Source of the DNA: an uncultured Odoribacter sp.
Lineage (GTDB): Bacteria; Bacteroidota; Bacteroidia; Bacteroidales; Marinifilaceae
NCBI GenBank assembly: GCA_900548135.1
Contig: URJC01000099.1
Coordinates: 1 to 8,149, forward strand
Direction of reading: 5' to 3'
DNA: 8,149 nucleotides
The notes beneath the pieces were generated by a model. That model had not been told where the DNA came from. It saw nothing but the letters and a program-made list of their open reading frames with translations, and made no database searches. Numbering within the stretch: position 1 is the stretch's first letter; each line of letters starts with the position of its first letter. A program made the translations under genes and the position numbers. Below are positions 1-6,999 of this stretch, piece by piece.

Positions 1-59
1 CTAATCCTATCCGTCAATATGCCAGAGGAGATTAATCGCATATTGACGGATAGGATTAG
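1..59. repeat. Perfect 22-bp inverted repeat with 15-nt spacer (probable fold-back junction)
   Basis: The left arm at 1-22 is the exact reverse complement of the right arm at 38-59, and bases 23-37 form the loop. The right arm encodes the normal epimerase residues around RILTDRIS. The left arm stands where family members usually read something like RSFNMRMPEE, and instead gives unrelated codons immediately before the MPEE motif. Pairing stops at the loop and runs to base 1. This looks like a snap-back copy of the strand, primed by the short ATGC/GCAT complementarity at the loop edges, either as an assembly or amplification artefact at a contig end or as a true inversion junction. It lies inside a gene and has no T-tract, so it is not a terminator. 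Confidence 0.9.
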
Positions 60-708
60 TGATGTGTTGTTTTGTCCAACGGATACGGCCATGGCTAATT
101 TGGAGAGAGAGGGGTTTGGTAATATTGATTGCCGGATTGTAAAGAATGGCGATGTGATGCAGGATGCAGCTTTGTTTTATGCTGATAAGTCCAGAAAACC
201 GGAAAAAGATATAATTCCTCCGAAGTTTGTTTTGTGTACAGTCCATAGGGCGGAGAATACCGATGACCAAGAGAGGTTGAGAAGTATTTTTAAGGCTTTG
301 GAAATAATTTCTGAAAGCGTGCCGGTAGTTTTACCTTTACATCCGAGAACAAAAGGTAAATTGGCTGTGATAGGTTATGATTTTACTAATAGTAAGATTT
401 GTTTTATTGAACCTGTTGGATATTTAGAAATGGTGTGGCTTTTGAAAAATTGTACATTGGTTATGACGGATAGCGGGGGATTGCAAAAAGAGGCTTATTT
501 CTTTGGAAAATACTGTGTTACGATGCGAGATGAAACGGAGTGGGTCGAGTTGGTTGAAAATGGGTTTAATGTGTTGGCAGGGAGTGATACCACAAAAATT
601 GTAGAAAGTTTTCAATTGTTGAGCAAAAAAGACGGTAAAGGATTTGAGAAACGTCTTTATGGTGAAGGGACTGCAGGGGAGATGGTCATGTTGGAATTGT
701 TACGATAG
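19..708 (+). CDS. Non-hydrolysing UDP-N-acetylglucosamine 2-epimerase (WecB/WbpI-like), 5'-partial
   Basis: This cytosolic enzyme inverts C2 of a UDP-GlcNAc-type sugar through a 2-acetamidoglucal intermediate, supplying UDP-ManNAc or a derivative for polysaccharide synthesis. From the ATG at 19, 229 residues remain of a family usually about 350-380 long, so the N-terminal Rossmann half is missing at the window edge and this ATG is an internal Met. Visible motifs are PEE (2-4, catalytic Glu region), NGDVMQDA (43-50), CTVHRAEN (73-80, holding the conserved catalytic His), LHPRT (107-111), DSGGLQKEA (151-159, UDP binding) and RDETEWVE (170-177). The C-terminus looks complete. The EPVGYLEMVWLL stretch and TVHRAEN recall members annotated as UDP-GlcNAc3NAcA (WbpI-type) epimerases, so a diacetamido-uronic substrate is possible and exact specificity is uncertain. 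It lies 31 nt before the glycosyltransferase, probably in one operon. The first bases are affected by the inverted repeat. Confidence 0.9.
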   Translation: MPEEINRILTDRISDVLFCPTDTAMANLEREGFGNIDCRIVKNGDVMQDAALFYADKSRKPEKDIIPPKFVLCTVHRAENTDDQERLRSIFKALEIISESVPVVLPLHPRTKGKLAVIGYDFTNSKICFIEPVGYLEMVWLLKNCTLVMTDSGGLQKEAYFFGKYCVTMRDETEWVELVENGFNVLAGSDTTKIVESFQLLSKKDGKGFEKRLYGEGTAGEMVMLELLR

Positions 709-739
709 TTTTTATTATCACTTTATTTATTCGAATGTT

Positions 740-1969
740 ATGAGGATATTATTTTTAACAGATAATTTCCCTCCGGAGGTCAATGCCCCTGCTTCGAGAA
801 CTTTTGCCCATTGTAAGTATTGGGTCAAACAGGGACACCAAGTGACAGTTATTACGTGTGCCCCTAATTTTCCTTTAGGAAAAGTTTATGAAGGATATCG
901 TAATAAGCTCTGTCAAAAAGAAATGATAGAGGGAATACGAGTAATAAGGGTTTGGTCTTATATTGCTGCCAATGAGGGATTTGTTAAAAGGGTGCTTGAT
1001 TATGTTAGTTTTTCTATTTCTTCTTTTTGTGTAGGATTATTTCAGAAGTGTGATGTGATTGTTGCTACGTCTCCTCAGTTTTTTACAGCGTTAAGTGGGC
1101 GTACATTGCATTTTTGGAAAAGAGTGCCTTGGATTATGGAAGTAAGGGATATTTGGCCCGAGTCGATAAAGACAGTGGGAGTAATGAAAGATAATGCTAT
1201 TATTAGGTATTTTGAATGGCAGGAAAGAAGGTGTTATCGATCGGCAGCAAAGATAGTTGTTGTTACTGATTCTTTGAAAAAAATAGTCTCGACCAAGATA
1301 AATAATGAAGATAAAGTAGAAGTTATCTATAATGGCGTAGATAAAGATTTGTTTAAAAAAACAGATAAGAATTATTCTTTGCTACATGAATTGCATTTGG
1401 AAGGGAAAAAGGTTATCGGATATATTGGTACGCATGGATTAGCACATAAATTGGATTTTATTTTGCATTGTGCAAAGCTGATCGATGGAAAAAATAATTA
1501 TCATTTCTTGTTTATAGGAGCAGGTGCTGAAAGAGATAATTTATTGAAGTTGAAGAATGAGTTGGAATTGTCTAATGTGACAATGTTGGGTCCTGTTCCG
1601 AAATCCAAAGTCAAAGATTATATTTCTTTGCTGGATGTGGCTTTGATAAATCTGAAGAAGTCAAAATTGTTTGAAGCGGCAATCCCTTCTAAGATTTTTG
1701 AGAATGCGTCTATGCAGATTCCGATATTGTTAGGAGTTGATGGGGAAGCACGTTCAATAATAGAACATTATCATGCCGGATTATTTTTTGAACCTGAGTC
1801 GGAGAAAGATTTTATTAGTAAATTGAATATGTTATTGGAGAATCGTGATTTGTATGATGTTTGTAAACTTGGATGTTTGAAGTTGGCGGAAGATTTTGAC
1901 AGGCAAAAGTTGGCAGAAAATATGTTAAGTATCTTGATTAATACTGTAAAATTACCAGAAGGTGTATGA
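740..1969 (+). CDS. WbuB-like family 4 glycosyltransferase
   Basis: This is a 409-residue GT-B glycosyltransferase that probably transfers an N-acetylated (amino)sugar from UDP to a lipid-linked oligosaccharide at the cytoplasmic membrane face. The N-terminal acceptor domain begins MRILFLTDNFPPEVNAPASR and carries VRDIWPES (135-142), characteristic of WbuB-type L-fucosamine transferases. The C-terminal donor domain has the linker YNGVDKDLF (197-205), GYIGTHG (227-233), FIGAGAERD (258-266) and the E-x8-E motif EAAIPSKIFE (312-321). I chose the ATG at 740 because the protein then starts at the typical first beta strand. An in-frame ATG at 644 would add 32 residues overlapping the epimerase gene that match nothing in the family. 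No Shine-Dalgarno sequence is visible, as is usual in Bacteroidales. The length is normal for the family and the gene looks intact. The sugar and acceptor cannot be read from sequence. Confidence 0.92.
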   Translation: MRILFLTDNFPPEVNAPASRTFAHCKYWVKQGHQVTVITCAPNFPLGKVYEGYRNKLCQKEMIEGIRVIRVWSYIAANEGFVKRVLDYVSFSISSFCVGLFQKCDVIVATSPQFFTALSGRTLHFWKRVPWIMEVRDIWPESIKTVGVMKDNAIIRYFEWQERRCYRSAAKIVVVTDSLKKIVSTKINNEDKVEVIYNGVDKDLFKKTDKNYSLLHELHLEGKKVIGYIGTHGLAHKLDFILHCAKLIDGKNNYHFLFIGAGAERDNLLKLKNELELSNVTMLGPVPKSKVKDYISLLDVALINLKKSKLFEAAIPSKIFENASMQIPILLGVDGEARSIIEHYHAGLFFEPESEKDFISKLNMLLENRDLYDVCKLGCLKLAEDFDRQKLAENMLSILINTVKLPEGV

Positions 1970-2171
1970 TATCGGGTTGAACTGTTTGTTTAGGGATATG
2001 CCTACCTGAAATCAATAATTGCCTGATAGTACAGCAGGTGATTTATAATGTGCTGCCGGGTATACGGGGATTGGTTCGATTGTTTGGAAAATTACGATTT
2101 GGTTCTTACTTTTACAGAATATAAGTTATATATTAACAAAATTTGCACTAGATTGGTGAGGCATTCTATTT
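1970..2171. other. Intergenic stretch with no recognisable gene
   Basis: These 202 bases separate the glycosyltransferase stop from the decayed toxin-antitoxin-like module. The frame from 1981 to 2124 is open for 47 codons but has no ATG and no family resemblance I can name, and an open run of that length is expected by chance. Near the 3' end, AAAATTTG at 2138-2145 resembles a weak Bacteroidales -7 box (consensus TAnnTTTG) about 26 nt before the ATG at 2172. I see no matching -33 element. No convincing terminator hairpin follows the glycosyltransferase. Confidence 0.5.
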
Positions 2172-2272
2172 ATGAAACGTTCTGTCATGGAAGAAAATCT
2201 GAATTTAAAGATAAATGAGACTGTTTTGAGAAGTGCAGTAAACTATGCAAAACTGGCATTATCAGGAAATGA
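2172..2272 (+). pseudogene. Small leading ORF of the decayed module, frameshifted remnant (weak)
   Basis: An ATG at 2172 opens a frame beginning MKRSVMEENLNLKINETVL and continuing RSAVNYAK. As written, this frame runs to a TAA at 2295-2297 (41 codons), overlapping the next remnant deeply. If one A has been lost from the A-run around 2248-2251, the frame would instead read on as AKTGIIRK and stop at the TGA at 2270-2272. That TGA overlaps the ATG at 2269 in an ATGA junction, the same arrangement as between the next two cistrons. The LNLKINETVLRSAVNYAK part faintly resembles the N-termini of small antitoxins, but I do not recognise the family. It could be a third member of the module or unrelated sequence. 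Confidence 0.35.
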
Positions 2273-2425
2273 CAGACGAGACGAAATGGATGGTTAAAGA
2301 AGAACAGGTATCTTACACATTACTAAAACAATATCTCAGAAAGAATTGGATGCGGAGTGCATTACGCTGAAGGAATCGAAAAGAAGAATACTGAAAAAAT
2401 ACATGACCATTTTCATTGTTCATGA
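2269..2425 (+). pseudogene. Antitoxin-like small gene, broken by frameshifts
   Basis: The reconstructed product is about 52 residues: MTDETKWMVKEEQVSY in the frame of ATG 2269, then ITKTISQKELDAECITLKES in another frame, then TEKIHDHFHCS back in the first frame, ending at TGA 2423-2425. Two single-base deletions, near 2312-2318 and near 2370-2375 (the AAGAAGAATA run), would explain the shifts. Its stop overlaps the toxin-like ATG in the sequence ATGA (2422-2425), the coupling typical of two-gene toxin-antitoxin operons. Short charged proteins of this kind, with an IH-HFH ending, commonly sit before RelE/ParE-like genes in Bacteroidales as I recall them, but I cannot name the family. The function is inferred from position and size. 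Without the repairs no frame is longer than about 55 codons. Confidence 0.5.
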
Positions 2426-2733
2426 AAGTTTATATCGACCAGTAGGTTCAGCGGCGCATCGATGAGTTTTATGATTATGCTTTGCAGAATCATGATTCAT
2501 TAGACGAAATAACTGTGCTCAAAAAAGTTGAACGGCTTTATGATGCGTTGGAAACTTAGGGGAAGTGCGCCGGAGTTTATTCATCGTCCCGTTTGAAAAA
2601 GGAATGGACCGAAAAAGAATACCGTGAATTTATCTGTGAAGATTTTCATTTTGCCTATCAGATTTACCGATTGCAAAATGGTGAGGACATTGTGAGGGTT
2701 CACGATGTATGTCATAGTCTGTTTTGCCACTAA
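2422..2733 (+). pseudogene. RelE/ParE-like toxin remnant with two in-frame amber codons
   Basis: One frame runs 103 codons from ATG 2422 to TAA 2731-2733, interrupted only by TAG at codon 8 (2443-2445) and TAG at codon 46 (2557-2559). Read through, it has the layout of a RelE/ParE-superfamily toxin: MKVYID strand, a helical hairpin (RRIDEFYDYALQ, then VLKKVERLYDALET), a basic stretch SSSRLKKEW, and C-terminal strands REFICEDFHFAYQIY and DIVRVHDVCHS. Such toxins are ribosome-dependent mRNA interferases or gyrase poisons; which type cannot be told here. Each amber is one substitution from a sense codon that fits, GAG at codon 8 and TTG at codon 46. With the frameshifted upstream partner, this points to a dead module. 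TAG also ends the epimerase and dehydratase genes, so recoding is unlikely. The last bases overlap the open frame of the dehydratase fragment. Confidence 0.68.
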
Positions 2734-3668
2734 AGGATACCCCTTTTTATCCATTGAACTTTGCCGATCCGATCTTTGAAAAGATTTTCCGGTCAGAGCA
2801 GGGATTCGATATTGTGGCCAATTTTTCAGCACACAAGCATGTGCGGACCGAGAAGGATAAGTATTCCGTTCAGGCATTGCTGGAAAATAATGTGCTGAAA
2901 GCGCGGAAATTGTTGGATTTGTTATCTGAATTTCCGCCGCGTCATTTCTTCTGCGTGTCGACGGATAAAGCGGCCAATCCGGTAAATATCATGGGAGCCA
3001 GCAAGAAGATCATGGAGGAAATGATCATGGCCTATTCTTCGCGGTTCAAAATATCGACGGCCCGTTTTGCCAATGTGGCTTTTTCGAACGGAAGTCTGCT
3101 GGCCGGATTTATCGACCGGCTGATGAAGCGTCAGCCGCTGAGTTCGCCGAACGATGTGAAACGCTATTTCGTTTCTCCTGACGAGAGTGGACAGATCTGT
3201 ATGCTGGCCTGCATCCTGGGGCAGAACCGGGAGATCTTTTTCCCGAAACTGGGAGCAGAGCAAATGATGACCTTCTCCTCTATCGCCGACCGGTTCCTGC
3301 ATTGTCTGGGATATGAGGTGAAACAGTGTGCTTCGGAGGAGGAAGCCCGGCGGTTTGCCGCGGAGATGCCGGTGGATAGTAAAGTATATCCGGTGTATTA
3401 TTTCGCCTCGGATACGACAGGAGAAAAAGGGTTTGAGGAATTTTACGTGAAGGGGGAAAAAATTAATCCGGAACGCTTCGGATCGTTGGGAGTGATTGAA
3501 GACCTGAAGGTCCGCCGGATGGAAGAACTGGATACTTTCCTGGAAAGATTGCAGGCGGTATTGAACGACCGGCAAACAGAAAAAGAAGATATTGTCGGAA
3601 CAATGAAAGCATTTATCCCCAATTTTGAACATATAGAGAAAGGAAAAAATCTGGATCAGAAGATGTAG
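2734..3668 (+). pseudogene. 5'-truncated nucleotide-sugar 4,6-dehydratase (CapD/WbpM-like)
   Basis: Intact members are short-chain dehydrogenases that convert a UDP-HexNAc to its 4-keto-6-deoxy form. Recognisable homology starts at YPLNFADPIFEK just after the toxin stop and continues to the C-terminus. The open frame formally begins at a TTG at 2724, and numbering from there gives DIVANFSAHKHVR (29-41), STDKAANPVN (79-88), MGASKK (90-95, with Met where classical enzymes have Tyr, as in WbpM), TARFANVAFSNGS and KRYFVSP, then a long C-terminal extension ending NLDQKM. The whole N-terminal part is absent, roughly 120-140 residues including the glycine-rich NAD motif, and there is no ATG before codon 90, so an active enzyme is very unlikely. 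The remaining 300 or so codons have no frameshift or stop, so truncation looks recent, or the missing part lies elsewhere. It is 71 nt upstream of the dehydrogenase gene. Confidence 0.85.
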
Positions 3669-3696
3669 GAAATTGATGAGTCTTTAAATTATATTC

Positions 3697-3728
3697 GGAG
3701 TTTTGCCTTTGTGCGGAACTCCATTTTT
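3697..3728 (+). terminator. Terminator-like hairpin after the dehydratase fragment
   Basis: GGAGTTTTGC (3697-3706) pairs with GCGGAACTCC (3713-3722) as a 10-bp stem with two G-T pairs and a 6-nt loop, followed by ATTTTT (3723-3728). This fits an intrinsic terminator for the dehydratase transcript. It ends only 12 nt before the dehydrogenase ATG, leaving no room for a separate promoter between them, so it may act as a leader hairpin or attenuator for that gene. Confidence 0.6.
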
Positions 3729-3739
3729 AGTATAATGTT

Positions 3740-6661
3740 ATGTGCGATTTTAGAGAATTAAGCTCCTTGCTAAAAGGAGAAGTGAAGACCGATACACTCC
3801 ATCAGATCATTTATGCAACGGATGCTTCGGCTTACCGGGAAATACCAATGGGAGTCGTTTATCCTGAGGATAAGGAAGATGTCAGAAAGATTATCGGTTA
3901 TGCAAAAGAACGACAGCTGAACCTGATACCCCGGTCTGGCGGGACTTCACTGGCAGGACAGGTGGTGGGAAAGGGGTTGGTTGTGGATGTGTCACGCCAT
4001 ATGAACCGGATACTGGGGATTCATCCGGAAGAGAGATGGGTAAGGGTACAGCCGGGAGTGGTGTTAGATGAATTGAATTTGTATTGTAAACCGTATGGGT
4101 TATTTTTCGGGCCGGAAACATCGACTTCGAACCGTTGTTGTGTGGGAGGTATGGTAGGGAATAATTCCTGTGGTTCGCATTCATTGGTATATGGAAGTAC
4201 GAGGGATCATTTGCTGGAGGCGGAGGTGGTATTGAGTGGGGGAAGTGTGGTCGTCCTAAAAGGATTGACGGACGGGGAGGTGGAAGAAAAAATGAAGCAG
4301 GAAGATGAAGAGGGAAAATTATACCGGGAGGTAATCGGGTTACTTCGGGACAGACATCATCAAAAGCAGATTATGGATCATTTCCCGGATGTTGCCTTAA
4401 AAAGAAGGAATTCTGGTTATGCCATGGATGAATTGCTACGGACACATTATTTCGATGAAAGCAGTCCGGAACTTTTCAATTTATGTAAACTATTAGCCGG
4501 CTCGGAAGGAACACTGGCATTTGTGACGGAACTAAAACTGAATTTAGTGCCGTTACCTCCGAAAGAGAAAGCTGTTATTTGCATGCATTGTCATTCCTTG
4601 GAGGAAGCTTTTGAAGCTAATTTGGTGGCTTTGAAACATCGTCCGGTGGCAGTAGAGTTGATGGACCGAACCATTCTGGAACTGAGTAAGCAGAATATCG
4701 AACAGAATAAAAACCGGTTTTTCATCCAAGGGGATCCGGCGGCCATTCTGATCATCGAACTGGCTGAGGAGGAAAAAAATATATTGGAACGGATAGCGGA
4801 TGAAATAGTGGTGGATATGCAAGAACATGGTTATGGTTTTCATTTTCCCCGGGTATATGGCCAGGATATTTCGCGGGTATGGAGTTTGCGGAAAGCTGGG
4901 TTGGGGTTATTGTCCGGGATGGCCGGGAGTGCCAAGCCGGTGTCAGTAATCGAAGATACGGCTGTGACTCCGGAACGTTTACCGGCTTATATGGCTGATT
5001 TTAAAAAAATGCTGGAGAAATACGGTTTGAGTTGTGTTTATCATGCACATATCAGTACGGGCGAATTGCACCTCCGGCCTGTTTTGAATTTGAAAGAAGA
5101 AAAGGATCGCCAATTATTCCGTATTGTGGCGGAAGAGACAGTTAGGCTGGTCAAAAAGCATAGGGGATCATTGAGCGGGGAACATGGGGATGGACGATTG
5201 AGAGGGGAATTTATTCCGTTGTTGTTTGGTGAGGAAGTATACGGTTATCTGAAAGCGATGAAAACGATGTGGGATCCCTGGTATATATTGAATAGGGGAA
5301 AAATTGTAGAGACGCCTCCCATGGATGAACAGTTGAGGTATGAACGGAAACTCTTGAATGTACAGACTTATTTCAATTATTCAGATCAGCAGGGGTGGCT
5401 ATGTGCCATTGAGCAATGTAACGGGGCAGGAGACTGCCGGAAATCGGATTTATTCGGGGGAACGATGTGTCCCGCTTTTCGGGCTACCCGGGAGGAGAAG
5501 AATACCACCCGGGCCCGGGCCAATATACTGAGAGAATTGTTGCTGCACCCCCGGACAGAGAAAGTTTTTGACCAGCCGGAGATTTTAGAGGCTTTGGATA
5601 CTTGCCTTTCCTGTAAGGCCTGCAAGGCGGAATGTCCGTCGAATGTAGATATGGCGCGTTTTAAGGCTGAATATTTGCAGCATCATTACGAAGAAAAACG
5701 AGTGCCGCTACGTTCCTGGCTAATGGCTAATTTGACACGGGTGGAGAAAGTGGGTATGGCGATGCCTGCCTTGTATAATATTTTGGTTGGGAACAGTTTT
5801 TTTTCAGTTTTACTCAAACGGGTGTTGCGTTTCGCTCCGGGACGATCTATCCCACAGTTGTATAAGACGACCTTAAGAGCTTGGGTAAAAAAGAATGCCC
5901 GGTCTGTGGGGACTAACAGAGAGGTATATCTCTTTGCAGATGAATTTACCAATTATCTGGATGTCCGTGTAGGAATCTGTTTTGTGGAGTTGCTACAGAA
6001 GTTGGGATATACCGTCGTGATTCCCGAACATGTAGAGAGCGGACGGACAGAAATTTCCAAGGGACTTTTGAAAAAGGCTGCTCGATTGGCTCGAAAAAAT
6101 GTCGGACTTTTGAAAGACCTGATATCTGAAGAAAAACCCTTGGTGGGTATCGAACCTTCCTGTATATTGACTTTCCGGGATGAATATCCGGATTTGGTTG
6201 AACCCCGAATGCGGGAGGAGGCCAAAGCCTTGGCGGAGCATTGTCTGTTGTATGATGAATTTATTGTACAGGAGATCAGGAAGGGAAATATCCGTTCAGA
6301 ACAGTTTACTGCGGAACCATTGAGAATCTTCCTTCATGGACACTGTCATCAGAAATCTTTGGCATCCATAGAGCCATCAAGGGAAATGCTTTCTTTACCT
6401 GTAAATTATAAAGTTGAAATGATCCCCTCGGGTTGTTGTGGGATGGCAGGTTCTTTCGGATACGAAAAAGAACATTATGAACTTTCCATGAAAATTGGTG
6501 AACTGATTCTTTTCCCCGCGGTTAGGAAAACGGATCATAAGGATTGTATTGTTGCTCCCGGGACCAGTTGCCGTCAGCAAATTAAAGATGGAACAGGCCG
6601 TAATGCTTATCATCCCGTTGAAATTATGTATAAAGCTATGAAAGGAAGTTTGGATGAATAA
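3740..6661 (+). CDS. FAD-linked D-2-hydroxyacid dehydrogenase fused to an iron-sulfur/CCG reductase (GlcD-GlcF/YdiJ type)
   Basis: This 973-residue protein probably oxidises a D-2-hydroxyacid (D-2-hydroxyglutarate or D-lactate) and passes electrons through Fe-S centres toward the respiratory chain. It is soluble or membrane-associated; I see no signal peptide. The N-terminal PCMH-type FAD domain carries PRSGGTSLAGQ (64-74) and NNSCGSHSLVYGSTRDH (141-157). The FAD-oxidase C domain has HISTGELH (437-444) and SGEHGDGRLRGEF (479-491), the metal and substrate region. The second half has Cys560, Cys566 and Cys577, a CLSCKACKAECP cluster motif (Cys622, 625, 628, 632), and CCG-type elements GHCHQ (867-871) and SGCCGMAGSFGYE (897-909). 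The order and size match E. coli YdiJ-type fusions. The ATG at 3740 puts the FAD domain at the usual distance from the start. The gene is intact and richer in G+C than the flanking glycan genes. The substrate is an inference. Confidence 0.93.
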   Translation: MCDFRELSSLLKGEVKTDTLHQIIYATDASAYREIPMGVVYPEDKEDVRKIIGYAKERQLNLIPRSGGTSLAGQVVGKGLVVDVSRHMNRILGIHPEERWVRVQPGVVLDELNLYCKPYGLFFGPETSTSNRCCVGGMVGNNSCGSHSLVYGSTRDHLLEAEVVLSGGSVVVLKGLTDGEVEEKMKQEDEEGKLYREVIGLLRDRHHQKQIMDHFPDVALKRRNSGYAMDELLRTHYFDESSPELFNLCKLLAGSEGTLAFVTELKLNLVPLPPKEKAVICMHCHSLEEAFEANLVALKHRPVAVELMDRTILELSKQNIEQNKNRFFIQGDPAAILIIELAEEEKNILERIADEIVVDMQEHGYGFHFPRVYGQDISRVWSLRKAGLGLLSGMAGSAKPVSVIEDTAVTPERLPAYMADFKKMLEKYGLSCVYHAHISTGELHLRPVLNLKEEKDRQLFRIVAEETVRLVKKHRGSLSGEHGDGRLRGEFIPLLFGEEVYGYLKAMKTMWDPWYILNRGKIVETPPMDEQLRYERKLLNVQTYFNYSDQQGWLCAIEQCNGAGDCRKSDLFGGTMCPAFRATREEKNTTRARANILRELLLHPRTEKVFDQPEILEALDTCLSCKACKAECPSNVDMARFKAEYLQHHYEEKRVPLRSWLMANLTRVEKVGMAMPALYNILVGNSFFSVLLKRVLRFAPGRSIPQLYKTTLRAWVKKNARSVGTNREVYLFADEFTNYLDVRVGICFVELLQKLGYTVVIPEHVESGRTEISKGLLKKAARLARKNVGLLKDLISEEKPLVGIEPSCILTFRDEYPDLVEPRMREEAKALAEHCLLYDEFIVQEIRKGNIRSEQFTAEPLRIFLHGHCHQKSLASIEPSREMLSLPVNYKVEMIPSGCCGMAGSFGYEKEHYELSMKIGELILFPAVRKTDHKDCIVAPGTSCRQQIKDGTGRNAYHPVEIMYKAMKGSLDE

Positions 6662-6815
6662 CCGGAATGTTGTTGGGTAAAGTGAGTTTCCCTTTATTTA
6701 TATTTTCCTCTTATAGATAGAGCTAACTTTTCTGTTTATAGGAGTACCAAAGTATGTGGTTATATTATTGGGTAATTTATCGGATATTAGGGTTTTAAAT
6801 ATGAAAGAGTGTATA

Positions 6816-6823
6816 TATTTTTG
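6816..6823 (+). promoter_or_regulatory. Distal candidate -7 box
   Basis: TATTTTTG matches the Bacteroidales sigma-ABfr -7 consensus TAnnTTTG exactly. TTTTAA at 6793-6798 lies about 17 nt upstream and could be a poor -33 element. It would give a leader of roughly 165 nt before the ATG at 7000. In AT-rich DNA such matches arise by chance. Confidence 0.25.
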
Positions 6824-6951
6824 TTTATAGAGGATTGTTGTGACCTCCTTCTGTATTATGTGACAGTAGAAAATTTATATCAAGTACCGGGAGAGATATA
6901 ATTTTATAACTTTTTTAAAGGATAAAATACTTATAGTTTTATAAAAGTGTG

Positions 6952-6959
6952 TATTTTTG
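6952..6959 (+). promoter_or_regulatory. Proximal candidate -7 box for the WecA-like gene
   Basis: TATTTTTG matches TAnnTTTG exactly and lies 40 nt before the ATG at 7000, which predicts a short leader of about 30-35 nt, a common arrangement in this group. No clear -33 TTTG is present at the expected 19-21 nt upstream, so the call rests on one element and its position. Confidence 0.4.
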
Positions 6960-6999
6960 TCGATAATGAACAGATATATTTATTGGTTGTAAAATTATT

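Larger units (their letters stand above)
6662..6999. other. AT-rich intergenic spacer, no gene seen
   Basis: These 338 bases lie between the dehydrogenase and the WecA-like gene. No frame gives a credible protein; the longest ATG ORFs I followed are only a few codons to about 15 codons. I see no strong terminator hairpin after the dehydrogenase. The spacer contains two sequences matching the Bacteroidales -7 box, at 6816-6823 and 6952-6959, and is otherwise A+T rich, consistent with a promoter region for the downstream gene. Confidence 0.6.

Noticed and set aside
1..59. Invertible phase-variation promoter or recombinase site
   Set aside because: Bacteroidales invertible promoters have arms flanking a segment of a hundred or more bases upstream of a gene; here the loop is 15 nt and lies inside a coding region.
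644..739. In-frame upstream ATG extending the glycosyltransferase by 32 residues
   Set aside because: The extension overlaps the epimerase gene and resembles no family N-terminus; the ATG at 740 begins at the typical MRILFLTDNFPPE strand.
1981..2124. 47-codon open frame after the glycosyltransferase
   Set aside because: No ATG start, no recognisable family, and a length that occurs by chance in this composition.
2422..2733. TAG recoding to explain the two amber codons in the toxin frame
   Set aside because: TAG is the true stop of the epimerase (706-708) and of the dehydratase (3666-3668), and the partner gene is also frameshifted, so decay is simpler.
2922..3632. Long minus-strand ORF (236 codons) opposite the dehydratase
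   Set aside because: It lies wholly opposite a clearly conserved coding frame and has no recognisable domain; it is a shadow of codon bias.
5953..6241. Overlapping minus-strand ORFs opposite the dehydrogenase
   Set aside because: They sit antisense to conserved coding sequence, with no family resemblance and no leader or promoter signal.
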